64,000 bases of DNA from Aquilaria yunnanensis (GCA_039654915.1 CM077594.1:20831001-20895000); one strand, 5' to 3'. Counted from the first letter of the stretch, positions 12,870 through 24,866 are shown. The notes: generated by a model from the letters alone, not told the origin. Translations and numbers: made by a program.

Positions 12870-13586
12870 CTAATCATATCGACGAAGCATTAAAATTAGA
12901 GACCTATACTCATCAATGACAAGACATTTTTCACAGAGCCTTGGGTCATCGATCTCATAGTAACTCATACTCCATCTATTCACTGGAGGCGTAAGGAGAA
13001 TATAATGCACACACAGACCACAACGGGGATGACGAATATATGGGTCAACGGTTTCAATGAAAATAGCACACTTGTGAGTAGGCCACCTTTGAACAACTGT
13101 TCCAATAAGAAAATCAGCTTCATGTCGAAGATAATGGATACGTTTTCCCCAAGAGTTCCCTTCTTCTTCTTTAAGGTGATGAACATATTGAATGGCTTCT
13201 TCCATATAGAACGGACTTCGAACACTGGAAAGGAGTGCATACAAATATTTCGCAACTGGAATTCCACGAAGAGATGCTATATAAATGAAAGATAAACCAT
13301 CATTGAAAGATCCATGTTTGAAATAACAGAGAAAGCCATAAACAAAAAGAGCGATTGGATGACCGGAATCCTTAAAAGCATTGAACAAAGAGGAACCACG
13401 ATGTTGGCACCAATTCCACATCAAAGATGAGAGATCAACTGATAGGAAAATAGTGGGCAGCGTGAAAGCTAACGCGAACGAATGATGGACAGAAGCTAAA
13501 CTGGCAGCCTGTCGGGGGTCATCATGAAGGACCTTAGACAAAATGACAGCGATAATCTCTATAGGTAAGCGAAGCATAGTAAACAA
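12870..13586 (-). CDS. F-box protein, At2g35280-like, carried by the Helitron
   Basis: Open frame of 238 residues. Residues 6-50 (LPIEIIAVILSKVLHDD...) form an F-box, the SKP1-binding module of SCF ubiquitin ligases. The middle (about 85-135) carries Sel1-like phrases (FLCYFKHGSFNDGLSFIYIAS, YLYALLSS), and the C-terminus has a Cys/His cluster (CGLCVHY... LCEKC). This arrangement is typical of a plant F-box subfamily related to At2g35280/At1g67340. No stop or frameshift is seen and the length is near normal for the subfamily. It lies just upstream of RepHel in the same direction. Such genes are known as Helitron passengers; whether it is expressed cannot be told from sequence. Confidence 0.72.
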   Translation of the reverse strand: MFTMLRLPIEIIAVILSKVLHDDPRQAASLASVHHSFALAFTLPTIFLSVDLSSLMWNWCQHRGSSLFNAFKDSGHPIALFVYGFLCYFKHGSFNDGLSFIYIASLRGIPVAKYLYALLSSVRSPFYMEEAIQYVHHLKEEEGNSWGKRIHYLRHEADFLIGTVVQRWPTHKCAIFIETVDPYIRHPRCGLCVHYILLTPPVNRWSMSYYEIDDPRLCEKCLVIDEYRSLILMLRRYD

Positions 13587-13955
13587 TATATCTGCAGAAT
13601 AAGAAAAAAGTGTTTGGTTAATGCAAAATTTGGAAATTAGGTAAACATAACTTTGAAATAGTTTCTGGCATGGGAAAAAATAATGCAGAACATAAAAAAA
13701 ATAAGAATGTAAAATATGTATTCAACAACACAATTTCAGTGACAAAACATGTATGCTAACATTTAATAAATGAGGATATTATATAAATGTTCCCCTAATT
13801 TTGTGTATGATTGTATTTATTGGAAAGAAAGTAATATTTCAATATTTATGGTAGAAATAGGAAAACAATATTGGGCAATATAAAATAAAATTCATCATTT
13901 GGGTATTAGGAACCCCAACAAAAGGAATGACAAAAAAAAAGTTGGGCTTCATAAG

Positions 13956-14195
13956 TTAATAGGCCTGACTATTTATGGAAAAATGAAAACGTAGGAATAC
14001 AATAAAAATTATCAAAATAAGTTGGAGGCAAAAAAGGCTTTTCAAAACGGACCTAAGAGCTTCAATTGTAACATGTGAAGTGATGGGGTAAGATTGGAAA
14101 ACGCTTGATAAAACAGGTACGTAAATGTAATACGGGTAAGATTGGAGAACCTTAGATAGTACGACAAAAATAATCTTAATAGGAAAGCAAAGCAT
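13956..14195 (-). pseudogene. Truncated duplicate of the F-box gene 5' end
   Basis: The frame starts MLCFPIKIIFVVLSKVLQ, aligning with the start of the F-box gene (MLRLPIEIIAVILSKVLH), then loses similarity. The upstream non-coding DNA is duplicated with it: about 13570-13850 and 14185-14450 share agcata.taaa, tatctgcagaataa, ttggaaattaggt, aagaatgtaaaatatgtatt and aatatttcaatattt in the same order. The repeat is direct, about 615 bases apart and clearly diverged, so it is an old tandem duplication that kept only the gene start. Confidence 0.75.
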
Positions 14196-14450
14196 AATAA
14201 AGAATTTATCTGCAGAATAATAAAAAAATAATTTCGTTAATAGGAAAACTTGGAAATTAGGTGAAGATTATTTTGAAGTAGTTTTGAATGCGCGGAAAAG
14301 TAATATAGAAAATAAATAAATAAGAATGTAAAATATGTATTTAAGAACACATTTTAAATGACATAACATGTATTGTAACAATTAAAAAATGTTCCACTAA
14401 TTTGAATATAATTATATTTATTTGAAAAAAGGAATATTTCAATATTTTGA

Positions 14451-16290
14451 TATACACATGAAAAGATGTTATACATTCTGAATAAATAAAGTCAAAATAT
14501 ACATTCTCTATAAATAAAGTAAAACAATTCCAAAACCAATATCTGGGAAATAAACATGAAAAAATTGTAGTAAGTGTTATTATTTTGAAATAATTGTATG
14601 TATGAAAATAATTGTGGACTAAATAAGTGAACATTATTGGGCCAGAATTAATGAAATTTAGAATAACAAATTACAAAGGCCCAATAAAAGTTTAGGAAGA
14701 AATTGTTGGGCCTGGGTAAGAAGTGGGCTCAATAAGTATTAAGTGCACTAATATGAAGACCCAAACTTTTTTTTAAATGAAAAGTACACAACAGAACGGA
14801 GTTTAGTGATGTAACTGTAAAAGGTAGCAGTATGGGATAAAAATGGAAAGTGCTTAGGAAATGTAGGGCATTTATGTAACACAGGTAAGAGATGGAGGAG
14901 GTAATGTTGTAATTTTTTTTGTAATATGTTATAAAACCCGAAAATTTCAGGCAGAGCTCATTTCTAACCCCCCCTCTCTCTAGATTCTCTGTCTTCTCTC
15001 TACGGTAGCGCTAGGGTTTTGTTTTTTCTGTGGTGGCGACGCCGTCGGATGGGTTTTCCGGTAATCCTCCGCTGCAGGGATGAATTTTCCGGCGGTAGCC
15101 CCGCCGCTAATATTATTTTCCCAGATTTTCAATTTTTTTTTGTAGCTTTCGTTTTGTCGTCGTCTCCTGAACAACTTTTTCTGAAGCGGAAATTTGAAAA
15201 TCACAATTTTTTTTGTAGATATCTATTGAAACTGAAGGTTTTCTGGTGGTCCTCCGCCACACAGATGAATTTTCCGGTGGCGGCGCCGCCATGAAAATTT
15301 TTTTTTTTCCAGATTTTAAATATTTTTGTATGTGTCGGTTTGTCGTTGTCTCCTGAACATCTTTTTCTGAAGGGCCCCTTTCAAAATCACAATTTTTTTC
15401 ATAGATATGTAACGAAAGTTATGATTTTTTCATTTTTTGTAAACCAGTATCTGCTGTTTTCATAAGATTCTTGGGAGTAAAGCAGGATTTTTTCATAGAT
15501 TTGTAATGAAAGGCTGACGCTGGAGGGACGACCTATGTCGCTTCCTTCGGAGGTTCCAATACCTATCAACGGTACAAAGAGAGAATCCGGCCTTTGATTG
15601 GGAAAAGAAGGGGCAGTAATACGTGGATGGGAAAGGATCTGTGCATGCGAAGGTCGTGCCCCGCCGGTGGTCAGCGCGTGAGGTTCACGTGCGCCGTCCG
15701 TGGCGGGGAATTGTTTTAGAAGGTAAAGCATTATATTTCTAATAGAAGATTTCCTTTTTATTTACGTATTGCACCTATATCATTCATTGTACTAACAATT
15801 TTTTCTTGAATTAATGTATGTACTGAGTGAGAAAAGCGAAATTGGTGGAATAGCAGATCCTAGGAATGGAGGGTGACCGACCTGGGTGTCTACACTTTGA
15901 AGGTATACCGTAACATTTTTTTAATGTTACTTTAGTACTGAAGCTATCTGTTATTACTTTTTTTAATGTTACGGTTTGGAATATCTGAATGTATCTATCT
16001 TAATCTATCTGCCATGTTTTGTAGTGAACCTGTCTGTTATTACTTTAGTCAACATAGGTTTGATTATGTACTAATGTGTTCCATAATAAAATTGTCCTAA
16101 CCTAGGGGAAAGGCAATGTGGTTAAATAAGGTTGAGTAAAGAAGTGAATATTAAAATGTAGGAAAAAAAAATAGTACTTAAAATTCATAGGAAGAAACAG
16201 GAAACATAACCATGTCTGAAAAGCATTTAAAAAAAAACCATAGAATTAAACCATTGCCTAGTCATTCCTAAATATTATATTAAACAGCCT
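14451..16290. repeat. Non-coding Helitron segment with a ~188-bp tandem duplication
   Basis: Mostly AT-rich. From about 15059 a unit with cctccgc, gatgaattttccgg, ccagatttt, tcgtctcctgaac and tttttctgaag recurs from about 15247, giving a period near 188 bases. The first unit follows gctagggttt at about 15009, reminiscent of a plant gene 5' untranslated region, so this may be a captured promoter or leader. A GC-rich patch near 15580-15715 has no convincing ORF. Confidence 0.55.
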
Positions 16291-16830
16291 TTAGTGATAA
16301 AGGTCATCATCAGATGAACTACTGGCCTCGGAAGGGTCAGTCCCCATGCCCTCCAAATTTCCTTCTTTAAGTGTATCCAGCTGGACTTTTAGGGACACAA
16401 TTTCAACTTGTAGCAAATAAACCTGGTCCAAGTACACGTTGACCATGTTTGCACAGTTGACCCGAACCAGCCTCATTTCATCCTTGAGATCCTTATTTTC
16501 CTTCTCTTTCTCCTTAATCTCCTCCTTTAACAGCATATTCTCATCACAGTTAATGTCATGAGCTTGAAAGTTGTAAAAACCCTTTAGCTTGTGGATTGCA
16601 GCCGATGCAGCAGACTCCATAGCAAAAGGTAGAGTCCTAGAAAGCTGCCCCTCAATCTGGCCAAATCGTTTCTGTCCTGCCTCCGTCTTGCCCAGCTCAA
16701 TTTCAACAGTAAACCTAAGCTTACCACCTTCTAAAGCATTTCTGTAAATGGGCCTGGATATCTTAAGTCTCTTGCGCACTTGCTCTAAACTTTTCACGAA
16801 AGGTATTGAAATCACAGGAGTCACGTCCAT
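16291..16830 (-). CDS. Unrecognised 179-aa coiled-coil protein in the Helitron
   Basis: Open frame with a clear start, in the same orientation as the Helitron genes. Residues about 12-90 are a compact mixed segment (LEQVRKRLKISRPIYRNALEGG, RFTVEIELGKTEAG, ending FAMESAASAAIHKLKGFYN) whose last part is Ala-rich like the C-terminal helix of a double-stranded RNA-binding fold; that similarity is weak. Residues 98-155 are a heptad-like helix rich in Lys/Glu/Leu (LLKEEIKEKEKENKDLKDEM...), probably a coiled coil. The tail is acidic and Ser-rich (SEASSSSDDD). I do not recognise a family. Upstream (16850-17500) has possible intron borders, so it may be the last exon of a longer gene. Confidence 0.5.
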   Translation of the reverse strand: MDVTPVISIPFVKSLEQVRKRLKISRPIYRNALEGGKLRFTVEIELGKTEAGQKRFGQIEGQLSRTLPFAMESAASAAIHKLKGFYNFQAHDINCDENMLLKEEIKEKEKENKDLKDEMRLVRVNCANMVNVYLDQVYLLQVEIVSLKVQLDTLKEGNLEGMGTDPSEASSSSDDDLYH

Positions 16831-18155
16831 TAAAACTGTAAAATAAATTATGGGTATGAAAAAATTGCATTTACATTCTTAAAATATAAGTTTTGTTAGT
16901 AACATTAAATATAAGGTTTTGACTGTATACCCATTATGCTTGTGTTAACGTAAAAAATAAAAATGTAAAACATAATTTTTTTTCATCTTCTCATTGAAAA
17001 CATTCCAGAGTTTGTAGGTGGAAACAGTGGAACCACATTGCACCTTCCCATAGGAAATTCTAATAACAGTAGTAACACTCATATTCTAACAACCCACTGT
17101 GTTTGTAAAACTATTAATGCCTAAACAATTAGTACGAAATACATAAACAGGCAGAGATCACAATGCGCAACACATGTGAAAAATGAAGTAGCAAACATAG
17201 TGATAGGAAGTAAGAACCTGGTGAATGGATGTGAAAAATCTGATCTTCTTCTTCTTGATGTTCAGTGTTCGCTGCAACAAAATGGAGTTAATTAGTATGT
17301 ATTAAATAATAAAAATTAAAGGACTGCAAGTTCTATATACCTTTTCCAACCAAACCGAAACCCTTAATTGTGTTCTCCCACACGGTCCACTAATCTGTAA
17401 AAACAGTTGTCCTTTATGTCAAATAAGTGAAAACAATAATCTGACAAGTAGAGCAAATAAAGAAGAGTATGGAACTGGAGTTATAACTTACTAAAGCTGT
17501 TGCTATCCAATTTTAATGCTACGCGCAGGTGCAATTGCTTGCTTCCTAAGCTCCAATTTGCTACTGGCAACCGGGGCTCAATTTTCTGCGCTGATGAGTC
17601 CTATGCTTCAGAGCACAGAAGAAGATTGTGTTTATTGTGTATAGTATTTATACTTGTAGCATATCTGTACTGGTTAGTGCACAAAGAGTCGTGGTTTCGG
17701 GGAAGGGGTAATTGAGGGGATCATGGGTAACGGGTAGTCGATTTGCAACTGATACGATTTGAATGGATAACATGATTCAATTTCGGTATGGGTGAGGACG
17801 TGAGTTAAGACGTTGAAACTGCTAAAAATAACTGTGAAGAATCAGGATGAACGTGGGTAAAGCGGATGTGAGTGGTGGTATAACTATAAAATTTAATTAC
17901 ATTTAAGTCAGGTACAGCTGTCAAGCTGTCATGTAGTCTGAAAAGCATTATTTTTGATAAAATAGTTCAACTGAAAAATATAAATTTCAGTTTTCGTACA
18001 CGTGTTCTTGTCTAAGGCTAAAATTGAAAATCAACATGTGTCAATCTATGGACGACTGTGAAGTACAGATGTCAGCTTGAGAATTAACTACAAATTTTTA
18101 AAAATTATGAAAGTACTATTGTGCCAGATTACCTGCTTTCATATATATATATAGA
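16831..18155 (-). other. Helitron 5' region
   Basis: AT-rich sequence between the coiled-coil ORF and the 5' terminus. The only open frame of note (plus strand, 17500-17715) runs against the element and has no recognisable content. The outermost 5' end on the minus strand is TC followed by a TA run, then gaaagcaggtaat, a pattern shared by many plant Helitrons. Confidence 0.6.
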
Positions 18156-20529
18156 TTCGCTCTCCTCTTTTTCAGACCATCTCGCTCGCCCGACGCTCTT
18201 CTTGGACTAACATGCTTTTTCAGCCTCATCTCTGCCACCACTCTTGATGCACACAAAGGCTACCATCATCCATTATTTTGCCGAAACCATGCTGTAAATC
18301 ATCTGTATTTGAGGTAAAGCCCTTGATTATTTGTAGAACTTTGATTTGGGTTTTAAAAATTTATAGGTATCTAGGGTTTCAATAAGTCTAAAAAATGGGT
18401 TGTCCTTTTGTTCCATGTTAATGTTACCCCGAATTTTATGATTTCGAAGGTCTTTGCATAGAACTTGGAGCTATCTTCCTCCATTTCATCTGCGACAGTC
18501 TTCCGCCCTTGGTCAAGTGCAAAGTCAGTGCCCTCCGAATCGCTATTCTTCCTCCTGAATGATTTGTAAGTCTCCCCCTCTTCGCACCTTGCTCTGCACC
18601 CATAAATGCCCCATGGGCCACCCTAGGCTCTTTACTCTGTCCCTTCACTTGCCCAATCCATTTTTGCTTCCAGTTTGATTAGAATGTGTGTTCCATTCCG
18701 GTTTTTTCAACATTGATAGGGGTACTGAGTGAGGGGTTGTATGTTGGATTCATTTTATCATTTATGAGCACTGCATTTTGATCGTCCTATCTTTTCTTGC
18801 AGTGGTTTTTTTTTTTGCAAGTAAGGATGGTTTTTTGAGTAAATTTTCTAGTAGCATTAATTCCATTCGGTTTCACCTGGAGCTCTCCGTTCTAGGATCA
18901 TATGGTGAGTTTTAATTTTTTTTTTATGCTTTTCTATCTTTCTTGAATGTTATTCATTCTAATATTTTGATCCTTTATGTAAGGAAATGATTGTATTTAC
19001 AGCCACTTTGTGATAAGGTCATGGAAATCCATGTTTTGATTGAGGGGATTTAGCTAATATCATGAAATGCTTAAACATTATGTAGGAAATTTTGGGAACA
19101 AGTAATAAATTAAATGTTATTTTTATTTTTTCCTTTTTCAGAAGTCCATCTAAAAACCACACTCGACTTCAGCTTTTGTTAATTAGATGCATATCATTTT
19201 CAAGTTTTAGGTTTCGATAATTATGTAAGGGTTTAGGACATTAGCTGTAGGTGTCTTCTTTTTGCAGTCTTCCTTACATTTTATGAGTTCAATTTTGGTA
19301 CTTTGCTCTTTGCATTGCTCTTACTTTTTGGCATTGTACGTCTTGATTTAGAGTTGTTCTGTAATTCAGTTTGGCGAGGAGCTATTGCCTAATTTTTACT
19401 TACTTCTTGCCACTCAAAATTTGTCTATAATTTTCTCGAAAGTTATCATTTATACTTATATATACACCTTAGAGACCCAAATTAACAGGTTGGAAATTGA
19501 GTTACCGGCTTCCATGTTGAAGCAAACTCTATTTGAAGTGGGGACTTATTACTGCAGTTTGTTTACATTGTGTTCTGTTGAGTAATAAAATGTAGGCTAG
19601 AAATAGAAGAGATGGAGTTATAAACAATTAAATTTAGTTAAGAAACAGTACATCTCAAGGTTGTCCCAAGTGTTAGGGACAAAACTAGTGGCTAGTGGAT
19701 ATTAAAGAACACCAATCCTTGCTAGTTGTCTATTCCAAGAAGAGCATATACATTGATGGTTTAGTCAACTAATGGTCCTTCAGTTATTAATGAGTTAAAT
19801 ACTCTGAGTAATTAGTTAACACCTGTAAATTAGTTATAGTGTGCACCACTAGCTTTCTAAGCAAGGGTGCATTGGTATGGAGTGATACATATGTACCCTT
19901 CCATCAAAGTGAAGCATTTGACACTGATTTATAAATAATTAAAGGCTTTATTAATTTTATGAAGCCTTTATTAAAAAGAAGAAGAAGAAGAAAATGATGA
20001 TGATAATAATGATAATAATAATAATAATAATAATATACTTTTTGAATCCACTGGAGATGATAAGTTTGGGTTGTTTAATAAATGTTTTTTAGTAAGTGAT
20101 ACCTAATGTTATTCAGTTAGTAAGTGATTCTGATTCATGTCCATAATTCGGCCCAAGTTATTAAATTAAGATGTGTTCTTGTCAACCTGGTAGATAGGCT
20201 AAAAAGATTTAAAAGTACTAGATTGGGTGACATTAGGCAGGGCTAGTATTTTCTTATATGTTCTTGGACTATTATAGTTAATGGTGGGTGTTGGCTGAAA
20301 ACCTCTATGACAATTGTTTGTGTTTTAACTGCCAAATGATATGTTGGTGTGTGAATTATATTTCTGATTAATGGAAACTGCTTTTAGTTTATGATTATTG
20401 GAATTGTTGGGAGTGGACTACAATATTGAAATATATGTAGGATTAACGAATGGAAAGGGAGAGCTGGTGCTGAAAATATTGACATAAATTAGTGAAGGCC
20501 AATGTCACAAAATAGCGAAGGTTGGTCCC
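18156..20529. other. CACTA interior, non-coding
   Basis: Resumes the CACTA element after the Helitron. 18160-18660 is C/T-rich with short open frames and GT/AG-like borders, resembling captured exon and 5' leader material of a host gene, but no protein is recognisable. A (GAA)n/(GAT)n/(AAT)n microsatellite lies at about 19976-20034. From about 20490 the subterminal motif (aattagtgaagg, aatagcgaagg) begins again, marking the right end of the transposon before the LTR insertion. Confidence 0.6.
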
Positions 20530-23020
20530 TGTCACAAAGCGAGGTCCTACTGCCCCAAATTGCTTAACTTGTAGTCCCGTTGGGACTATGATCCCAGTTA
20601 GTTACTTTGGATAACCATTACTAGTAGGTAATTAAAACAATTTACATGCAACTAGTTTCTTAGTTTACCCTACAAGAAGATATTAATTGCTGGCGATACA
20701 CATAAATAAGTAAAGCATTTTGAGAAAACATCACTTGAGCATTCATTTAAAACGTACTTGAATCGTGCCAAGATAATAAAATAATAGTTACTTTAACTTC
20801 AAGTAATAGTTTGTGGATACTTTATATCACTAGCATGCACCCAAAAGTAACTCAATGGTTTAACACCACAGTGTATCCTAATAAAGGCAACATCTTAGTA
20901 CACAAGGAACTATATAAATACAAGATAAAATCCTTAACTAAGATCTTTTACTTGAGTCCCACCTTTGAGTTATCAAGCTCCAAGTGCAAGCCCATTTCTT
21001 ATCCTTGTGCATCACTTAGCCTCTAAACTGTAAAGGCATAACATTTAGTTAGTACGAAGCTTAACTCACAAGAAACTTAGAATCTCAAGAATTCTGAAGA
21101 ATAAGTACCTACAAAAAAAGGAAACTTAGCCCACAACTATCCATTTAGTTGTTGGGCCCAACGTTAGAACCTGCATAACAACTTAAAGGAGTGAGCACAT
21201 GAATATACTCAGTAAGGGTCCTTTGGGGTATCTACAAAGAAGATAGCAAACAAGCATGCAAATATGGCACACAAACAAACATACAACCAACCAACAATCA
21301 ACACAAGACAATAACATAAGAATATGGAATGCATGAACGTATGATATGCAACACACACATTCCTTAGGACTTATTGCATCTTAGGTGTCTTATTCTTACC
21401 GTGAGCTCAAACGACGGAGGTACTTGAGACACTAGCTCTCGTATCCCGAATCATTTACCTCCCTTAAGTCCCACTTACAGGTCCTAAAGTAGGTCATCAC
21501 CTGCTCTCAAAACGTATCCACCTTACCCTTAACTTATTGTGCAAGGTAGCCATTTTATATGGTCCTATTTGCCAAGCTCTTAAAGGTTAGCTTAGAGCTC
21601 TTTAGTGGCTCACCTACCAAACCACATGGTTTGGTTAGGATCCCCTTAGGTTTCTGCTTCATTTCCCTAAAGGTCTAAGACCTAACTCTTGGGCCAATGA
21701 AGAATCCAAAGCCCAACTTAATCCTTCCAGTGCCCCATTGACAACCTAAGCACTTTTACCCCCTTGCCACTCTACTTAGCTCTACTTTAACCACACCACT
21801 TAGCTACCACATAAGTAATGCATAATTCTCAACTGAGGAGTGAGTCTTAGAAGCAACTAAGGCTGCGAAACATCTTAGAATAGCATAGGGATGATAACTG
21901 AGAGATTGGGACACTCTTAGGATGCCCCAAGCATAAGGGACTTATGCCTTGGCGATGCTTTCAGCAATGCGTCACCAACTGCATCATCCCTCAGGTTCCT
22001 AGAAAATCGTCAGCGATGCGAGCTTGCAAAAAATTTGCACAACCTTTTAATCCCTAAAGCCAATTCACATGAGTCTTATTTCTACTTCATTCCCACATGC
22101 AATACTACATTTCTATGCATTATTTGAGCTAAATTAAGTTGAACCCTTACCTCAATTCAGCCACAAATCAAGAACAAAACACAAGCACATTTGAGCTCAA
22201 CTTAGCTCTCTTGAGTTCCAGACTTAGAACCAACGTGATATGGCACCAAGAACCTAAATTAAGACCATTTCTAGCTACTTAACAACTTAGAACCAGCTCA
22301 AATCAAACCAAGAAGCTTACCTTAGGTTTCAAGCCCAAAATAAGCATCGAAGAGCTAGATTGAAGCTAATGCACACAAAATGAGTTGGAGGCTTCTTGGA
22401 TTCACCTTGGGACCTTCAAATTTGATGGAAACTTGAGGAATTAGGGAGGTTTGAAGCATGATTTCTGGTAGGGAAAGGGAGCCACGAAATTTGGAAGTAA
22501 GTGATGGAGAATGAAGGCCAACAAAGGGGTTCAAATATCCTACCAACCCCATTAAGCTTACCTTTTGTTTTATTGCCTTTTGGCTCTCAAGTTCTCCTTT
22601 GTTTCATTTAGGCCACTAAACCTACACCCAAAACCACCCCTCCTTGGTCCTAAAGAATGTTTATAAGCCTTTTACACTTAGCCTCTTAGACACTTAAGCC
22701 ACTTAAGACATAAATGGCTCAATTGAGCATTTAGTGCAATTTCTGTACTTTTCCTTCCAATGATGGTTCTAATAGCTAGGAAAACCTATGGTATTAACTT
22801 AATTAGTCAAAATTCCTTACATGATCTTAATTTTATCAAAATTACAATCATGCCACTCACTTGGGTGAAAATTACCATTTTGCCTTTTTGACTCTTAGGT
22901 GCCAAATCACATTTAGGAACTCATCTTTACTTATACTTAGCTTGTCTTTCTTGTTTATTAAGATGCTAACTTGATTAACTTAAGTGAAAACACTTAAATA
23001 AAAAGTCACTTACACAGTCA
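20530..23020 (-). mobile_element. Solo-LTR-like insertion, copy A (minus orientation)
   Basis: This 2.5-kb block is an inverted, diverged copy of 33141-35767. Shared marks in opposite orientation are ggcacctaa..., atggtaattttgac/cacc, gggatcatagt.cc near the 3' end and TG...CA-like edges. It splits the CACTA right subterminal array, with the same motif on both sides. There is no coding capacity and no primer-binding site or polypurine tract, so a solo LTR of a retrotransposon is the simplest reading. Edges are approximate and I could not find a clean target duplication. Confidence 0.6.
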
Positions 23021-23044
23021 AAGCTAGTCGTTGACTAGGAGAGT

Positions 23045-23399
23045 TGTCATAGTCCTTATTAAATTACCTAAGGCAAACTGTTGCTGACTAGTGACAACTA
23101 ATCGTCGCTAAATTAGTGACAGCTAACTGTTTCTAAATTATTGATAAGTAGCCATTGCTAAATTAGTGACGGCTAGCCCTCGTTAAATTAGCAATAGTTA
23201 ACCTTTGCTAATTTATCAACAGCAAACTGTCGCTAATGCTTCGGAAGCTGCTGGTGTTGGCAATTAAGTCACTGTCAATCTTTCAAAGGTCTATAGTCTC
23301 GACAGTAGTCATCACTAATAAATTAGCCGCAAGTAATTTAGATACGAATAGATTAACGACGGCTTACCGTCGCTAACTCTAATCATTTTTTTAGTAGTG
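23045..23399. repeat. CACTA right subterminal repeats and terminus
   Basis: Dense copies of the ttagtgacagctaactgt / cgtcgctaa motif family, mirror image of the left end, finishing with TTTTTTAGTAGTG at 23399. Confidence 0.85.
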
Positions 23400-24866
23400 A
23401 TATGTTAGTAACATCTCTTTTTTCTTTTTTTTTTAATTATTATTGTTTTCCTGATTTAATTCCCACACAATTTTTAATAGCTAATAGAAAAATATTTAAT
23501 CTATATATTCTTTAATATTTTTATATAAATTTAAAAAATTTATATTCAAATGATGAATGAAAATTTTTAATTTTTAATTATTTTTTTAAATAATCTTAAT
23601 GAATAAAAATGTAAACAATTTCAAGTAAAACTTAAGTTAAATAAAAAAATAGAAGTAGCACAAAGAACATATGATGGAGGTAATATTAAAGAGATTATGA
23701 AAAATATTTGTTGCAAAAAATTGCTTTGATATAGTTAAGACCTTTTTTGTTATTGACAAAAACAAAGACTTTAATTTAAAGACGTCAAACGCCATAAGTG
23801 TTATATATTAGATCTAGTTTTTTTTTGGAAAAAAATATAATTAAAAAAGAAATATTATGTTTCAAATGCTTTAGATAGAGTAATAAAAAGTTTTACAGAG
23901 GGAGAACAGAGGCTAAGGATGAAGAAAGCTCCTGGAAGAGATGTGGTTTCCTCCTAGAGATAGGATTGGTAGTCATGCAGAACTTACCAACCCAATCCAG
24001 ATTTCTTTGCTGTGGCCTAGCTATGCTCCCAAATCCTTCAACCTCTTTTGGCCTTACCTAGAATTTCGTTTTCTCTTCCAAGGGCAGCTTGTAAAACTTT
24101 TTAACCTCATCCTTCAACTGCTCAAGTACCAGGTTGCTAACCCCATGGTTCAATAGCTAAATATTGAATTTGTAAACCAAGCCGCTTTACATTTGTAATT
24201 AATAGTCAAGGTCTTAGGAGCCAATAAAAAAATATTCATTGAGAGAAAGAGTGAAAAATTAATAAACCTGAAAGATACCCTAATCTTACAAATGGATTGC
24301 AACTTTTCAAGCTCAAACAAGGTAGCATCATTGTCCCCATAAAGCAATTGGCTCATGTCAGTTGTTGGCACGAAAATACGAAATGAAAAGGCATAATTTT
24401 CTTGGTTTGAGACTAGGTATTGTTGATGGATTCAACTATCTAGGTCTTTGAGGAGCTCTTGCATATTATCATTGAGGTTGAAATGTTATTCTCTGCCATT
24501 TTCTTAACTTTCAAGGCTTGGTCTTTTCTATTATGTTACACCTACTTATATTGAGCAAAAAAGCAAAGGTGGTAATAATAATAATAATAATAATAATAAC
24601 AACAATAATAACAAATCTTCTATTTAAACTAGGTATACTATAGTAATTGTTTCAGTTGCTACTAGATGATTCTCCTTCGTTATGCCAGAGGAATGGATCA
24701 AACTGCTAGCTTTCAACAATTCATACCTCTAACCATTACTGAGCAAACAAACCAAAGACTATAATCGCCTTTACCCAATATACAAAATTTAGATACCTTA
24801 TTCACCCTTTCTTTTTGACCTTCCATTGAAGTCTACACCAAATCTATAAAAAATTCACATTAATTA
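23400..24866. other. Intergenic AT-rich DNA
   Basis: Probably the oldest sequence in this half of the window, since it is outside the transposons. Short frames exist (plus 23941-24156, minus 24150-24371) but match nothing I recognise. A microsatellite (TAA)n/(CAA)n lies at about 24570-24613. Confidence 0.55.

Larger units (their letters stand above)
4472..18155 (-). mobile_element. Helitron, 13.7 kb, minus strand
   Basis: Read on the minus strand, the element begins with TC followed by a (TA)n run at 18155 (TCTATATATA, typical of plant Helitron 5' ends) and finishes with CTAG at 4475-4472. The base before the 5' end is A and the base after the 3' end is T, the Helitron A|T insertion site, with no target duplication. 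A hairpin lies 8 bases before the CTAG. Inside, in the same orientation, are a Rep-helicase gene, an RPA70-like gene, an F-box gene and one unrecognised coiled-coil gene. It sits inside the CACTA element, whose two halves continue on either side, so it inserted later. Confidence 0.9.
3008..23399. mobile_element. CACTA (En/Spm) transposon, non-autonomous, expanded by nested insertions
   Basis: The left end at 3008 reads CACTACTAGAAAAA and the right end at 23399 reads TTTTTTAGTAGTG, the inverted CACTA terminus. The three bases outside each end are ATA (3005-3007 and 23400-23402), the expected 3-bp target duplication. Both ends carry arrays of the same short subterminal motif (TTAGCGACGG / CGTCGCTAA and variants). 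After removing the Helitron (4472-18155) and the LTR-type insertion (about 20530-23020), roughly 4.2 kb of CACTA sequence remains. No TNP1/TNP2-like transposase is visible, so it would have needed a helper. Confidence 0.85.

Noticed and set aside
17500..17715. 71-residue plus-strand frame with a hydrophobic segment
   Set aside because: Opposite to the Helitron genes and without support; the hydrophobic run could be chance in AT-rich DNA.
18160..18660. Host gene first exon
   Set aside because: Looks like a C/T-rich leader with intron-like borders but no recognisable protein; it is within the CACTA element, so at most a captured fragment.
23941..24371. Two short opposite-strand frames in the intergenic segment
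   Set aside because: About 70 residues each, no family resemblance, no promoter or splice context that I can support.
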